Assembly: GCA_015501075.1 (NCBI GenBank)
Contig: JADNYJ010000003.1
Span: 682,001 to 746,000, forward strand
Direction: 5' to 3'
Length of the DNA stretch: 64,000 bases
From: Gymnopilus junonius
Lineage: Eukaryota > Basidiomycota > Agaricomycetes > Agaricales > Galerinaceae
Both the position numbers and the translations under genes were made by a program. Shown one piece after another: positions 1 to 13,300 of this stretch. Within the stretch, counting starts at the first letter, position 1, and each line of letters opens with the position of its first letter. The notes under the pieces were generated by a model that was not told where the DNA came from, searched no databases, and saw nothing but the letters and a program-made list of their open reading frames with translations.

Positions 1-2880
1 AAGAAATAGGGGAATTCTCAGATGAACTTTGAAAAAGTGCTCAGGCAGGCAGCGAGAATAGAAACAGTCAATAGAAAAGTCAATGTGAACATTCATGTAA
101 CACTGTAAGTGGTGGACAGGAATGCAGAGTGTCTCTCGGCATGAACTGGTTTGTTTGATTGCCGGCTTCGAAAACGAACCAGGACTCGGCTCAATAAGCG
201 GCCTATTGCCCGAATTGGAAAGGCGGCTTAGACACCGACGTTTCCTCGGCCGCCTGATGTTCAAATGAGTCAGCAAGGCGGGTGCGAGACAACAAGCGTA
301 GTAATCTTTAACGCGGTGTCCTCGGATGACTCGTCTCATGAATCATCGGCGGCACAGTTCTGAATTCATGCCTTCCCTGTCTGAATCCGCAGAAAATACC
401 AGAATGTCCGAGGACTGCACTTGGCCGACAATGCAGAGGACAATGGCTTGTTTTTCGTCCAAAACCTTTTGGTTGGCTATTTCAAGAGGGTGTACTCTCA
501 TTTTCGTCTTAACGAAAGAGATAGGATGTTTTAAGACGTTTAAAAAGTTACACGCCGTTTAATCGTCTGCGGTATCATTCGATCTCTTTGAATGACTTTG
601 TCGTTTTAGGAAATATGGCGCCACACCTGGGTCTTGAATAATATAAGTACGGACTTGATATTCTATATCGCCACAGAGTCGTCTCATAATTGTAGCTTAT
701 CGTCAGGTCATCGATTTTACTGAGCGATTGGTGCGCACAAGCCATCTAAAATTTGAAATGTTCCACATACAAATGCCCCAGTTTAACAAGTTACACTCCA
801 GGGCTGCACACATCCCGTGCCTTGGATTCCCTTAAAGGAAAGACGACGGATCAAGCAAAGCTCGGAATATGGGCTCGGAGCTAAGCGGAGGCACGGAAGT
901 TTGAGGGAAAAGGTGACCAGCGATAACCGTCGTCAAAAATTGCAACGCGAACTACACCAAACTGCACAGCGGGCACCATCGGAACTTAGTGAACTTCGCC
1001 AGAAAATCACACCGGCACTCGTCATGTCGAATGACTTGGGGACATTGCAACGCCCACCGTCGATATGTTCCAGCCGATCGGGCCGAGGGAAACCATACGA
1101 ACCATCCACGTCCTCTTCCTTCAGTAACGTTGGCTCGACGGCTCAGTGGGGATGTTCAGCCCCACAATTCCGACTTATCATGCGGCGACTGATATATTGG
1201 GGATTTGGGACCTCTGGCCTTCTTTCTACAGTCGGACGGCCTACGAGCACGGAAAACTTATGTACCCATGACTCGAGGGCTCCAAATTGCAAGGCAAAGT
1301 TCGTAATCGATTATCGTTACTGCACAGCCGGACCTTGCTCAAGCGATTAACATTCATTGTTCTGACTCACTTTCAATCGATTTGTCTATCGATGATCCAC
1401 ACATTAAACGTGCGTTGCTTTGCAAGAAAGCGTCAGTGTGAACTCCCTAATCTTCTATCTGGTCAGTATGTTCGAGCTGGGTTAAAGAAATTGCTTACGT
1501 TCATCTAAGTGATGTACATTCCGGCCAAGGACTGTTGGTGATCTAATGGACTTCTACTGGAGGTAATTCCGACTTGAATTAAAGGAACATTTTGATTCAT
1601 GTGACTGGAAAGCCGCAGCGCTTTCCTTGTAAATAGGAACCCCACTCAGCCGGTCATCTCACTTCGGGCAATGCAGTTGGAATACATTCCCCCATTTCAT
1701 TAACCTCTAGGATGAAATGGGTTAATTTAATTCAATCCAAAGACACACCACAATACAAAACCTGAGTACAGCTTCTGATTGATTGATAAAACCATCAAGC
1801 ATCATCCAACGTTGGTAACGCCTCAAGGCATGGGCGCTTGTGACAGCCTTGAGGCGCCTGTCAGACAATGCGCGTGGTCTACAGATTTCACATCATAACC
1901 ATGTTCTCCGTGGAGGAAGCAAAGCGAACCAAGCGCAAGGCTTGAAACAGGTGACAATTCTGCAGAGAGCAGTACTCTGTATGTGCACAACGAGGTAATC
2001 AAGCTTTAGAGCCATGAAAACCAGGATTCCGACCATGGCGGGCTGTTCACGAGGACTCTTGCAGCAGGCATTGAGCCTATCTCAGGGTCGAGCACAAAGT
2101 TGAGGATTTTCAGTCTCAAATGATTGACTGAAGTTTACACACTGGTTGCTGATGTATTATCGATAGATGTGCGATCATCAATACGAGGTCTCCATTCCTT
2201 CGTTCGTTATCTGGCGAGGCTAGTCAGTTGACCTGTCCCGAGCCAATATCGATTTATACGGCTCCTGTCAAGTAGCCTATGGTAACCTGAACCACCCACC
2301 ATTCAGGTAGCCAAGCAAGCTCTAATCAGCCTGTAAAGGCCCCGGGTTGCGTCGAAGTCAGCATACTTTTTCATTCCATACTTACCGTATTTGTTTACCG
2401 CTGCAGACCAGCCAGAGCAGGTTGACCCGACTTTGATAAAGATAACTGCCTGGGGCGCGCCGACGGTCTGATATCCGCGCTTCCACAACTCAACCCCTTT
2501 ATGCTCTACTGAGTTCGTATGTAGTCATGAATGACGCACAAGATTAATGCTTGAATTTTGAAACCTAGAGCTTTGAATTAAGATAAGCCTAGGAACAAAC
2601 GACCTTTATTGGGGCAAGACCACTAGTCAAGAATAACCCCTAGGAAACGGTTTCGACGAGTGCATATGCCAGCAATAGAATTATATTTACCCCTGTTGAA
2701 TAAATCAAGGTTAGTAGAATTCCAGTTGTCAAAATTCAGAAGGGCTCAGCTGGTACCCCAGGCGTCATTAATTCGCGATTTTAGCGAATTTGCCAAGCAA
2801 CTTCCAGCACTCACCCTCAAGGACACTAAACCACTCGCGACACCGGTAGCTGGTGGTTTTATACTATCCTATCTTTGCAA
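1..2880. other. No supported gene
   Basis: I found no reading frame with recognisable protein features and no RNA gene. The longest open frame (817-1350, +) has no domain, no homopolymer-free conserved core and no splice context, and I treat it as chance. The stretch is ordinary mixed-composition intergenic DNA. Confidence 0.5.
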
Positions 2881-2904
2881 CGTGCGCTTGCCCAACGGAC
2901 AACG

Positions 2905-2911
2905 TATATAA
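2905..2911 (+). promoter_or_regulatory. TATA-like box
   Basis: TATATAA lies about 125 bases upstream of an ATG at 3034. Between them is an A/C-rich leader with repeated atcatcaac-type triplets, which is typical of fungal 5' UTRs. The layout looks like a promoter and leader, but the gene it should drive is not intact in this sequence. Confidence 0.3.
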
Positions 2912-3033
2912 ACCGGGTCAGCCGCAAGCCATACAAGGTCGAAAGATATTCCACCAACTGAACATCATCAACACCATCATCAGGCACCCACCGACAACGT
3001 CGGTCTCCACCTCTGTAGCCAAGAAAGGTTTAG

Positions 3034-3300
3034 ATGTCAGTTCGTGGCTTTAAATCGCCACAGCCGCAGGATTTCGTGTTGGGCTGTTTATATTGACGCA
3101 TGCGTGCGGCGTAGTTGCAGGGCTTATGGCCGGCCGAGACGCGCGCGCGTCCACCTCGCATGTTGTTGCACAGCCGCGATGATGATTTGCTCGTGTAGAT
3201 GGCGAATAGAACTGCTGTTTTGGAAGAGGCTTCTGAAAGGGCCGACAGCGACAGCAACTGTCTTCTCGGGCGATCAACATGAGCGCAAGTCGCAACAGCC
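3034..3300 (+). other. Possible short broken gene downstream of TATA box
   Basis: An ATG at 3034 opens a 20-codon frame that stops in TGA. If the 47-nt GT-AG interval starting near 3076 and ending at ttgcag is removed, the frame continues through SRDDDLLV, meets one TAG, then runs on in frame through MANRTAVLEEASERADSDS to a TGA. The acidic, codon-like character after the TAG suggests former coding sequence. No family is recognised. The overlapping minus frame is equally long, so this may be chance. Confidence 0.2.
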
Positions 3301-3374
3301 TTGAGCGGCTTGTTTGAAGGAGATTGAAATGCGGTGATTTCGAGTCTTTTTGGAATATTGCTGACATGGCATTA

Positions 3375-3554
3375 TTATGTAAGAAAGTTAGCGAGCTTTT
3401 CGTTGAGTGTGTTGTCGAGGACAACGAGGTCGACGCCCTTGCCAACGGTGGGAACTAACTTCCGATTTTGGATCAACGCTAAAAATAGCCATCCTCCGAC
3501 CAATTTCCGAGTCTTTTCGACGGTCGCCTTGAGTACCTTTCCTTCATCCGTCAT
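3375..3554 (-). CDS. Small ORF, 59 residues, unknown
   Basis: An ATG at 3554 gives a 59-residue frame ending in TAA. It starts MTDEGKVLKATVEKTRK and contains the well-formed stretch VGKGVDLVVLDNTLNEKL. The composition looks protein-like: amphipathic, with mixed charge and no low complexity. I recognise no family. It could be a small gene, one exon of a longer one, or a relic. The upstream TAG just before the ATG fits a start here. It is convergent with the possible plus-strand gene at 3034. Confidence 0.22.
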   Translation of the reverse strand: MTDEGKVLKATVEKTRKLVGGWLFLALIQNRKLVPTVGKGVDLVVLDNTLNEKLANFLT

Positions 3555-6282
3555 CTAGAGGATATTTTTCAACGAATTTTTTAAATCCCCTGTTACGAAT
3601 GAATTCAACAACTTCCCCTGGTTCAATTAGGCCACGTTCCCATCTCATGTTACGCCAAGTCTGCTTGACCATCTACTAATCCCTTTAGCCCTATCCTTTC
3701 GGCGCCAATTCGACTTGGCAAATGGACCCTTTCGCCTCTTAATTTATCGCTTAGTTCTCCTAAACCGATGTCATCTCTCCGTAATCCCTGAAGGTCCCGT
3801 TCCGACCGGCAATCTTATGTGCAAAGGACTGCAAGTCCCACCCTACACTAGTAGCACTTTGAGTACTTTCTCTTATAAAGCGGTACTGTAACGGCATACC
3901 GTTATACCTTTCCTAGAAGTACCCACTGACAGCTCCCCACGAGGCTAAGGCAAAATTCCGGGTTCGGGATGCATGCTATCCGAACTTCCTTGAAGTCCTG
4001 TACGTATGTGCGTAATTCGTATCGAGCGAGCTGAGCAACGTATATTCTAATCTATTCAAGTTTGACCGATACCACCCCAACATCGACGTGGACGCGAACA
4101 ATATCGGATGTTCCGTGTGAAACCCCCAACCCCATCTCACCAGCTCACAATGATCATGATGATGCATGAGGCTTCAAAGGGCTCAGGCATAATCCATGTT
4201 CTCCCGCGCGCCCCGAGATGGCCCCTTGGTTTCTGATTAATTGCGCTTTTGCCCAGGCGGCTTGGGGGGATATATTTTTGTATGCCTCTATTTTCAGTAT
4301 AACATGGTACCTAGGTATGGTATGGCATGGCTAGCACTTGACATGGACTGCGGTACTTATATAGATTACCTCGGGAGAGGCTTGGGAGTTGTGATCTTGA
4401 GAGGTGAGAATCGAGAATCGAGAACTGTAATGCGTTGAACTCCGGTTATGCGCGACCCCAAAGAGTGGTCGATAAGTGGGGGGAGAAGAAGCGTGTGGTA
4501 TGCGACTGGTCATGCCTCCAGATAAGCCACTTGGCGACTCTGCACTTGCTCGGAGTGGTCACTCGCTAAGAGTTACCGGAGGAGAATGACTCCTATAATG
4601 CGGCCAATGGAAGTCGCCACCGCGACCGAGCAAGTGATCATGAAGGCTGGCAAGAGCGAGGATTCAGGAAGGGTATTCCCAAGTACTCATTCCAGTGAGT
4701 CAGAGGAACATCCAGCAAGACTATTCAGTTTGCTTCAGCCGATCGAACTTTACTGCATGTTCCTCGACGAGACGATTCAGGATGATCCAGTTCACGTCCC
4801 AAACCAAGCAAGCGCATGTAATTGCCAGAAGGGATGTGCGGCGCAGACTCACCGCAGTCGCAATATGTTGCATCGCTACCACAGAGCAAGTAGAATATAC
4901 ATAGACTCTAGAGTTAAAGAACAAGGGGGTCCAGAATTCCTACCCATATGAACGTGCGCATGCGCAAAAGTAACCTTCAGCCACAGAAGCCCTCTCATCA
5001 GGCGGAAGATCACCCCACTAAGCACGAGCTTCGTGTCAATGCAAAAGGGTTGCCAGAATCAAGCAACTTTACCAGTCCAGCCGAGTAACGTTAAGCGTTA
5101 GTCAACGCCGCAGAGTCTCGATTTACTTCCCTTTGAACCCGTCGGATGAGACTTGCCATTGTTACTTTAACTGAGCTTGTGAAAATCACTTATGTAGAAA
5201 CCTAGAAACAGTCAGAGATGGATAGAGATAAAGAAAGAGACGTTTGACAGAGGGCTAGATGGCGGCGGCGGCGGCGTGATAGAGCTTCCAAGTCCCGTCG
5301 AGTAATATCATTCCTAAAGCTAGGGCCTGTTGACAATCGCGGCCCTTCTGATATTTCTGGAATGACCAATAAGAAGTGGAAAATCAGGAAAGTACCCGCC
5401 TCCCTCATCGGAGGCCGAAAGTCAAGAGTCGAGACAAACATAGAACATTGGAAAGTGCGGTCGAGAATTCGAATTCCATCAACGAAATTCCAAAAGCGCA
5501 TCACTCAAGTCGCAATTGGTTATCTCATGTATGATCAAATTCCTCCCCAAAAAACAACCAATTCAAATCAAGCTTTCAGTTCCAAGTCAAGTCGCCGTCG
5601 AACGTCTGCATCAAAGTCCCAAGTCCTTCAAAAAGTTCCGTTGACATTCATAATACCATATCTTTCACTCCGTTCACTCCGTTCACTCCGAATCTTTGAT
5701 TTCTGTGTCAATCACATCACAAAAGATATTTCCGTTCTTTTTCAATGAGGTATATTTATTTCATCGAGTTCCGAAAAAAAAAAAGAAGCTGTACGAACTA
5801 CAAGTCCAAAAGTCTACATACACACAATGGGATTGAGGGGGTAAAAATTCTACATACAACAAGGACGGTGAGTGATTTGACTTGGAACTGGTGATTGGAG
5901 CAAGAAACGTTGAAGGGAATAAGGAGTGGACTGGGTTATACTAGAACTATATGGCTTTAAAGTAGGAAGGGCCAGAGGAAACGGCGCAAATTATATTAAA
6001 ATTGCACGATTGTATGGTTGGGACTGATGGAAAATGCGATGGAATTGCAGTGGGGATATATGACAAAAAAAATGCAGAGCGAAGCAGGTGAGAGACAAGG
6101 AGTGTACAGATTAGAAAAGTGACCGGGGATGGGGCTGAAAACGCGAAAGCGCAAGTCGCCTTCTTTTTTGATGTGCGAAGAAATAATAAGATAAATGCAT
6201 GGGTGAAAACGGAAGCATGGAGATGAAAAAAGAGCTGATGGGAAAACGAAGATGAAAACGAGAACGAAGTGCAGTGGGAGCC
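3555..6282. other. Intergenic, no supported gene
   Basis: No recognisable coding sequence. A short direct repeat of ttcactccg (three copies) sits at about 5660-5692. The last ~500 bases, A-rich on the plus strand, probably hold the 3' UTR and terminator of the minus-strand cyclin gene next door. Confidence 0.45.
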
Positions 6283-7398
6283 TTATGACGATGAGGTCGT
6301 CATCAGCCTGGGTATAGGGAACGACCGCAGAAGGTCCATAGTTGAGAACTGCGTCGCCGCGTTTATCATTTTGCGCGCAGTTCCTGGATGATGTGGTTGA
6401 GGTAGTTGATGTTTAGCGTGGGGTTGTGGCCTGTGGTGCGATATATGGGAGTGTGGCGTCACTTTGCCTGATGAGATATCGACGTCCATATCTATAGAGG
6501 AAGTGGATGACGGAGTCTTTGGTGAATCCAAAGAGGAGGAATCTGACTCTGGGGAGGAAATGGGGCTGGGTGGGGATAGCTCGGGAACATTGGGGACGTA
6601 GGTAGTTGGGCTCCGGCGCCGAGTATGACGTCGCTCTGAGCTCTTCGTGGAGTTGGAGAAGGATAAGGAGGAAGTGGAAGCAGGCGGAGGGGGTGCCTGT
6701 GGAGAATGACGAAGGGAGAGGGGAAGAAGTTCCGAGAGTCCCTCGTAGTGGTTGAGCAAGTCATCTTCTGTGACCTTGAGCTCAAAGTTGAGCACATCCA
6801 GGTACTCTCTCTCAATGCGGCCCACGTCGCGTTTGCCAAAGACACCGGTGCACATGGCCCAGTGTACGTTCTTCAGAGTCGAATCGTTGAGAAACTATTG
6901 AATTAAAGTCAGCTGGTTGCGAAAAAAAAACGAATAAAGCCGGACGGACCTTTGAAGCGACAATGAGAGCGCCGAGAAATACGCGCTCGAGTGCCCACTG
7001 CTCCAGTCCAATATGCAAGTGCGGACGGGCCCTGTCAATGTATACAAGTGCTGCGAGGAGTGTGGGCATGGTGACTTCGGCGCGGGTGAGGACGTCGGTG
7101 ACGAAAGTGGTGAACTTTAAGTGCTCCGGCGCCTGGTTGCGGATCTGCCGCGAGATGAGGAGGGAGTTGCCCTTCCCATAGCATAGTCGACCGTCTCTAC
7201 CACTGTGTCGATGGTGTAGTCTTGGAGGTAAAGTGAGTATTTTTTTGCATGTGCAAGCAGAGACTGCTTACCTATAACCTGCCTCGAAACCTTGACATCA
7301 ATGAGCTCGAGGAGCTCCGGGCTGTGCAGCGCTGGGTCGACGAGAGATGCATGATGGACGGAGGAGGAACTGGAGGAGGTGGACGAAGGGGACGCCAT
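6283..7398 (-). CDS. PCL/PHO80-type cyclin
   Basis: A regulatory subunit that binds and activates a Pho85-type cyclin-dependent kinase. It is about 336 residues from an ATG at 7398 in good context (gctcaaATGG). Introns are 7221-7271 and 6895-6949. The cyclin box begins near residue 30 with ELIDVKVSRQVI and continues as DYTIDTVVETVDYAMG, FVTDVLTRAEVTMPTLL, ALIVASKFLND and VHWAMCTGVFGKRD, the spacing expected for Pcl cyclins. The C-terminal half is Ser/Pro-rich and low in complexity. Between YAMG and ISRQIRNQAPEH the frame shifts by one missing base near 7168-7178 (GGGAAGGG). A 47-nt intron (7145-7191) is a weaker explanation because it removes conserved-looking residues. A second C-terminus ending LNHIIQELRAK, with stop at 6366-6368 in another frame, cannot be excluded. 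The family is clear; the exact Pcl type is not. Confidence 0.85.
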
Positions 7399-10300
7399 TT
7401 GAGCTGAGACGGGGCTATGAATGGAGGCGACATGAATTGAAGAGTCTGTTATAAAGGAAATCGGGTGAGCGACAGAGCCGATGCAAGCTGTCCACAGCAA
7501 ATCTCATTAGGGCCAGATCTCAGATCTCATATATCTGGCTCAGCAGCCGAGCTGGTTCGCGCCGTCCAACTCGGCAACCCACCATTCCTTCCGGCTTACG
7601 CAATCCCTGAGAGCACGGCTCGTTCCAATCCGCTGCTGACTGCGCACTCCGCCCAACCGTGACTCCAGCTTGGGGTGCTCCTTCTTCCGCTGCTGACACA
7701 CCCGAGCACTCGTCAGACTCTGCCCATGACTGCATTACTCTTCAACTTCTGTCTGATTCAGACCACTAGTAATCTGACATATTTCCGAGTCATCACACAA
7801 AAGAGGGCTGCTTTCCGATTCTATTGTTTCTTCACTGGCGCCTCATCACTCGTTGCAACTCCCCAATTTAGACCAACAGATCCAACAATTCGTCCTTCCC
7901 TGCCTGATCTCGAACAAGGACAGACGCCGCAACACACATCCATCGAACGTTGAGTGATCCTCCTCCAAACGTAGAATCAAAGAATCTCTCATCCCCCATC
8001 ACGCTTCTTCCTTGCATGTCACTCAGCCTCCCTTGTCTGTCGATACTCTCACTCCATGTGATATGCTATTACTAGTGTACTTTGGATCTTGCGAAGCTCC
8101 TCCTGTGCTCTGCCTCTCAACCCTACTAGTCCCCATAAATGTGTCATAACTACTATCTTACTGCCCAATTGTACCTCGCTCGCCTCCAGCCGTCTTGGCG
8201 TCTAAATCTATCTCTGATCCTACCCGTGCATCTGTCCACTAAGATTGGTTGTCATATCCCAATTTCCAACGAACCGCGCCACAGGCTCAAAGCAGAAGGA
8301 AAGGATCCGTCTACGCATCTTCCATAAATGTCACAGAGAAAATGGTTCAACTACTGGGCGTATGCAGTAACGGTATAAGTACAGGGGGACTGGAAGTTAT
8401 GCGCCATTTGGTTTGGCAGCAACGCGACGGTCATACTACACCACAGTACATCTGTCAGCGCTTAAAGCCCCTCGGTCCCTGCAAGCGGAATTCTGTTCTA
8501 TCCATCCTCGTCTCCACTGTTCACTGCATTCTCGAAAACAATGAAATGGAAGAAAAAAAAACGTCCGATTGCCTCATTTCATTTCCCTACGTCTAGTATA
8601 TACACGTCCAACATCCCACTTCGACTATTTACTACTAATCTTCCCTTTCTCAGTTTATTAACTTATTAATTCAACAATGCGCTTAAAGCGCGTGTATTCC
8701 TTTATCGTCGATCAGCATCAAATCAAATCAAATAAACCCTGTTTACCCATATGAATCAAGGCAGGTAATTATCCCCTGTCGATGTCAGTCCGGCCGGCCG
8801 TCTATCTGCTAAATTCGTTGACGCACTCAAGATGTCAGAAGTTGGTGCATATTCCAAGAATTCAATCTTCCCATTGTCTTCCTTCTTTCATTGTAGTGCG
8901 CGTAGTGTGCATTCTGACGCCTTCTGGTCCGCCGTTGACTGCTACTAAACAGGCCAAGAGCGGGTTGGGGCCACTTCTATGCAGTCGAACACAATTAGCA
9001 CTCGGGTTTTAGCTTTTCCTTGAACTAAAGCACCAGTTGACCTTTTTTTCCGAGCACCTTCCGTAATCCTGTTCGATTTGGCACCTCCCCATAATATCTG
9101 TAGTATGCATGCCATAAACGCTGTCATGTTTCGCAGCCTCTGCACATACTTAATCCATCTCATCTAAAGTTCATCCATTGCAATTTTCATGTACCTAGGC
9201 TGATCAGCTCTGCGGCGTCTACCTTGGGCGTCCCAGAATTGGAACCTTTCACTTTTTGGCCATGGTGAGTTACCCTGAGCGCGGAACAAGCGCCAATTGA
9301 ATCGACTCTCGACTTTCACACCCACGGTCCCGATTGCCATGGCCAGCCAAGCCATGGCGACGATATCGGGTCGGGAATTAACCATTACGGTATTTGTGAT
9401 CTGGTGGTCAAATCAACGCGACAACGATACAGACCCGCCATTGTTCTCTTCACTCGAAATACCAACCCGTTTGACCCTGACTGCCTCATTCGATGGATGG
9501 GCCTCATCGTGGATATACTCATAATACAATTCGGGTGCGCTTAGACACCAAAAACAATAACAATAACGTCCACTCACAGGTGAGGGTGCCAGTGACATAG
9601 CAGTTAACGATTCAGACACTTGTGTGTGTACGTGTGTGGGTGGCTGAAATCCTCCAAGAGGACAAGGGTCGCAAGGACTAGAACAAGATCTCCGAGGACA
9701 AGGGACGAGTGCGAGTTGAGTGAAAGTTCCGTATTTAGACATTCAAATTTCAATTTCCAAGGGCGCTAACTAACACTAAGCGGGCTCCGAGGCCGTTTCA
9801 GTCTGCAGGTTATCCCAAAGCGAGTAAGCCCGCCCGTGCGTCATCTCCAGTTAACGGACCTCGACGGCCATTTCAATTTTATATTCGTTTTTTTTTCTTT
9901 CATTTCCACGCTAGATCAAGAAGACCGTTTCGAGGGGTGTGATTCGATCGAGTCGTCTCGTCGGGCACGAGGCACTGGGGCAGCAGAGGTTCCCATTGTC
10001 GTGGGCCTGGGCCAAAGTAAGTACGTTAATATCACTTAGGCGAGGTTGCTTGGTGACAAAATGGGATTTGTGGATCCAAAAGAGCCCGAGGGTTCTTTCT
10101 GGAATCGCGTGCAACCCGACTCCCTGAGCCCACAGCACTCAGGAAGAGAAGATTAAAGAAGAACAAAAACACCGACGCGACCGCGATATCTGTACTTGAA
10201 GTAGTCGGTAGGGCCAGTTGGTTGACAGGATCGCTATCGATGAGATGGGGTGGCAACGTCAAAGGAAAGGGGGACAATGGAGAAGCACGCGTTTCTGATC

Positions 10301-13300
10301 GAGACGCGTACGCGATCCCGTGCCATGTCCGATCGCGCGTCGCAACAAACAATGGGAAATTTCGCGTCGCGTAACGCGTTCCCCTTTGTTCGCTCTATTC
10401 ATCATGGCTTTCATGAATCATAGTCATAGTCTCTCGATCTTTGACTCGTTTCCTCATTTTTCATTTCCCGAGCTCGATCAATACTTTGGAGGATGTACAT
10501 ATTCAGGATAATGGCCACCGGTCCCTCCTCGGTGGCAGCTTCAGGTTTAACCGTTCATTTTACCATTTTTGTCTTGCCTTCGGTTATCAAGTGTCTTTCT
10601 TACAGTTTCTTTGACTTGCCACAGATCATATATGGTCTGTATTGCTTGGTTCTGTACTGTGACACTCTGAAGCGAAAGTACGATTCATGTTTCATGAATC
10701 GTGATGGTGGACCAAAGCATAACATGAGTTGGAATACGACAAACACTCGGTCTCTGCAGCTCGCTCGGTTTTTTTTTTTTTGCCATCCCAATCTTTGACA
10801 ATGATTAACACTGACTCATGATTTTATCTGCTGATGTCTTCGCTCGTTATCATGATCAGTGCTATGAAAATCCTCTACTCTCAGACGGTTACCAACTTGA
10901 TTTCCTTTGCACAGGCTTTAGTTTAATTCCCGGACCGTTCAAGCTGTATCATACACATCGCCTTTTCCCCCTGCATTATGTCCGTGAGTGAGCGCTGCGG
11001 TTCATCTGACCTCCCCATGCATATATTCCACTCACCGTTCTTGGCCGTCAGCTTCAGATAACTACATTCTAGAAACAGGAATGCATATGCAAACATTCCT
11101 TGTATCACAAAAAGAATGTCCCCTAGTTTTTCAAACCACAACGTCACCTCTGATACCTATACATACAAGCGCATCATATCCATCTTATCTCGACCGGCAC
11201 CTCCGACGAGAAGGTTGATTTAGCGCCCGCCTCGGGACCTTTGCCGCGTGATCTTATAATTAAGTGCTTCTCTTTCTTGCGCAGTCTTCGTGAGCTGAAG
11301 TGGCTATACTTATCTACTCATCAAAGCCCTCCCGCGCATGATGATGCTGGGTGATGGCTTGATGGATCATCGCTTCCCCCTCCTCCAAAAATTCCCCAGA
11401 CGAGGCAAGAAAAGACGGAGGCAGGGTGTTCATCGCGCTGCTGGGAATTAACAATTAAAAGTGAATGGAAACAGACAGTTGGATCTTTGATTCCTTCGCC
11501 TCGAGGCGTGGAAGCGGTGTAGGTCTCTGCTTTTTCAGTCACTGAAACAAGACCGACAATCCTGAAGATCACTTATGTCAGTTCTGCTCCAATGGTTCGT
11601 GTTTTTTTTTTGACTCTTGTTCGCATTATCTTTTGATATGGCATGGTTTGGTCCACCAGGTGCTTCCTTCCTGAACGATTCTATCGCTTTCTGTGTTCTT
11701 TGCGTGCCTTCTTCCTCCTGCCAATGTTGCCTCCTGAACTCTCGGACTCTCACTCGGACTCGAATGTCAGCGAAGCCTTGAGGCGCCGACGCACACGCTC
11801 CCTCCCACAGATAATCTCCCCACTTGTATTCTTCTTTCGTTCAGGTCGGAATCGGAGTTCTGCACCATGGGACCTCATTCCGAGGCGGTCAAGTCGACCG
11901 AGATATCTCGCGGCCCTTATTTCCGTCCCTCTCCGCACTCACTGTTCGCCTACTTCCTGAACCCGCCGACCAGGTCAAGTATGATTTTATCGGGGGAAAA
12001 TACGTCATATTCCTGACCCGTGCGCCTCATAGCGAATGCCAACTATCTTCGTCTGAGCTGGCTGCTCCGCGGCTAACTAACCTGAGCTCAGTATCTAGCA
12101 ACGCTTCTCACACGCACCCACGTCTGATCGAGGTGATATTCGTCTATGGGACTCGACATGGGGACTTGATATGATTCGACCCGATAACGTGGTGTCATCA
12201 TCGTCATCATCGTCTATATCATTGTGAAGATATCCTCTATGGAAGCACGCAATCGTATTGTGCGTATCAAATTTTACTACGTGGAACTTTACTTGCGTTC
12301 TTGTTACCCGCCACCACGGAAGAAGGACCCAAAGAATTGATGATGAGTAGAACGATGTTCTGTCTCGTCTGATGTTATCTTGAATCGGCTTGGAACAGAA
12401 AACCTGGTTCTGCAAGCCTCCTCGGGAGTATGTGCGGTGTTAGAGCTGGTTTGGCACCGCTTTTTCAGCGCCTGGCATTGGCACGGCCAATGATCGCTGA
12501 TGGTTCTAAAAACTATCACCTCCTCTCTGTGCTTGTCTCAAGAACGACTGCCACGACCCACTCATTGCATCCGACTACTGTCAAAGTAGAGCAGGTGATT
12601 GCTTCAGGTGAAAGTCGTACACCGGTCTTCCTGAGACTTTACCCACTGCCTTCTCGTGTGGTTTCGATTTCGAACTGACAGGCAGGATTTTTTTTCTAAT
12701 GCTTCTTAGACCTCAGTAACATATGTGATCCCTTCGCTCAACCTTGTGAATAGAGGAAGAAGGTACAGAGGCGGGCAGCGGGAGGGAAAGTAAGTCTTAA
12801 AAATAGATCTCTCCTGAAATAACCTAAGAGTCTGTCTATTTTTGAAATCAGGAGAAAATGCGATGCTGGGAAACCACGCCGACTTAGGTATCAGCTATGT
12901 ACGCCTAGATATCAGCTCGGGCCATATCACTTGGGGTATGTATCACACCATACCATCTATGCGACACTTTCCCGAGGTACACTCACTCGTTGAACTTGTC
13001 TTGGGGTTGAGTTGAACCGCCGGGATGCATGCAGGCGGTGCAAGCTGGGTAAAGAATGACTCGAGAAAGCGAGGAGTTACTCAGGTTTAGTCACTGCTGG
13101 CCCTTAGTGTATGTGGAACCCCACACCGCTTCCGGCTCAGTCACATCGTCTGTCTTCTAGGGTTTCTACATAGAACTGCACTGGTGCCGTTTCTCAACTC
13201 GTGAATATGTGGTTTGCTGATGATGATAAGGCTTGGTTCGTCGGAATTTGTCGGTAGATGTTATAACGGAATTAAGAGGGATGGAAGGAAGTCTTTTTCA

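Noticed and set aside
817..1350. 177-codon open frame
   Set aside because: No domain, odd composition, overlapped by other open frames; consistent with chance.
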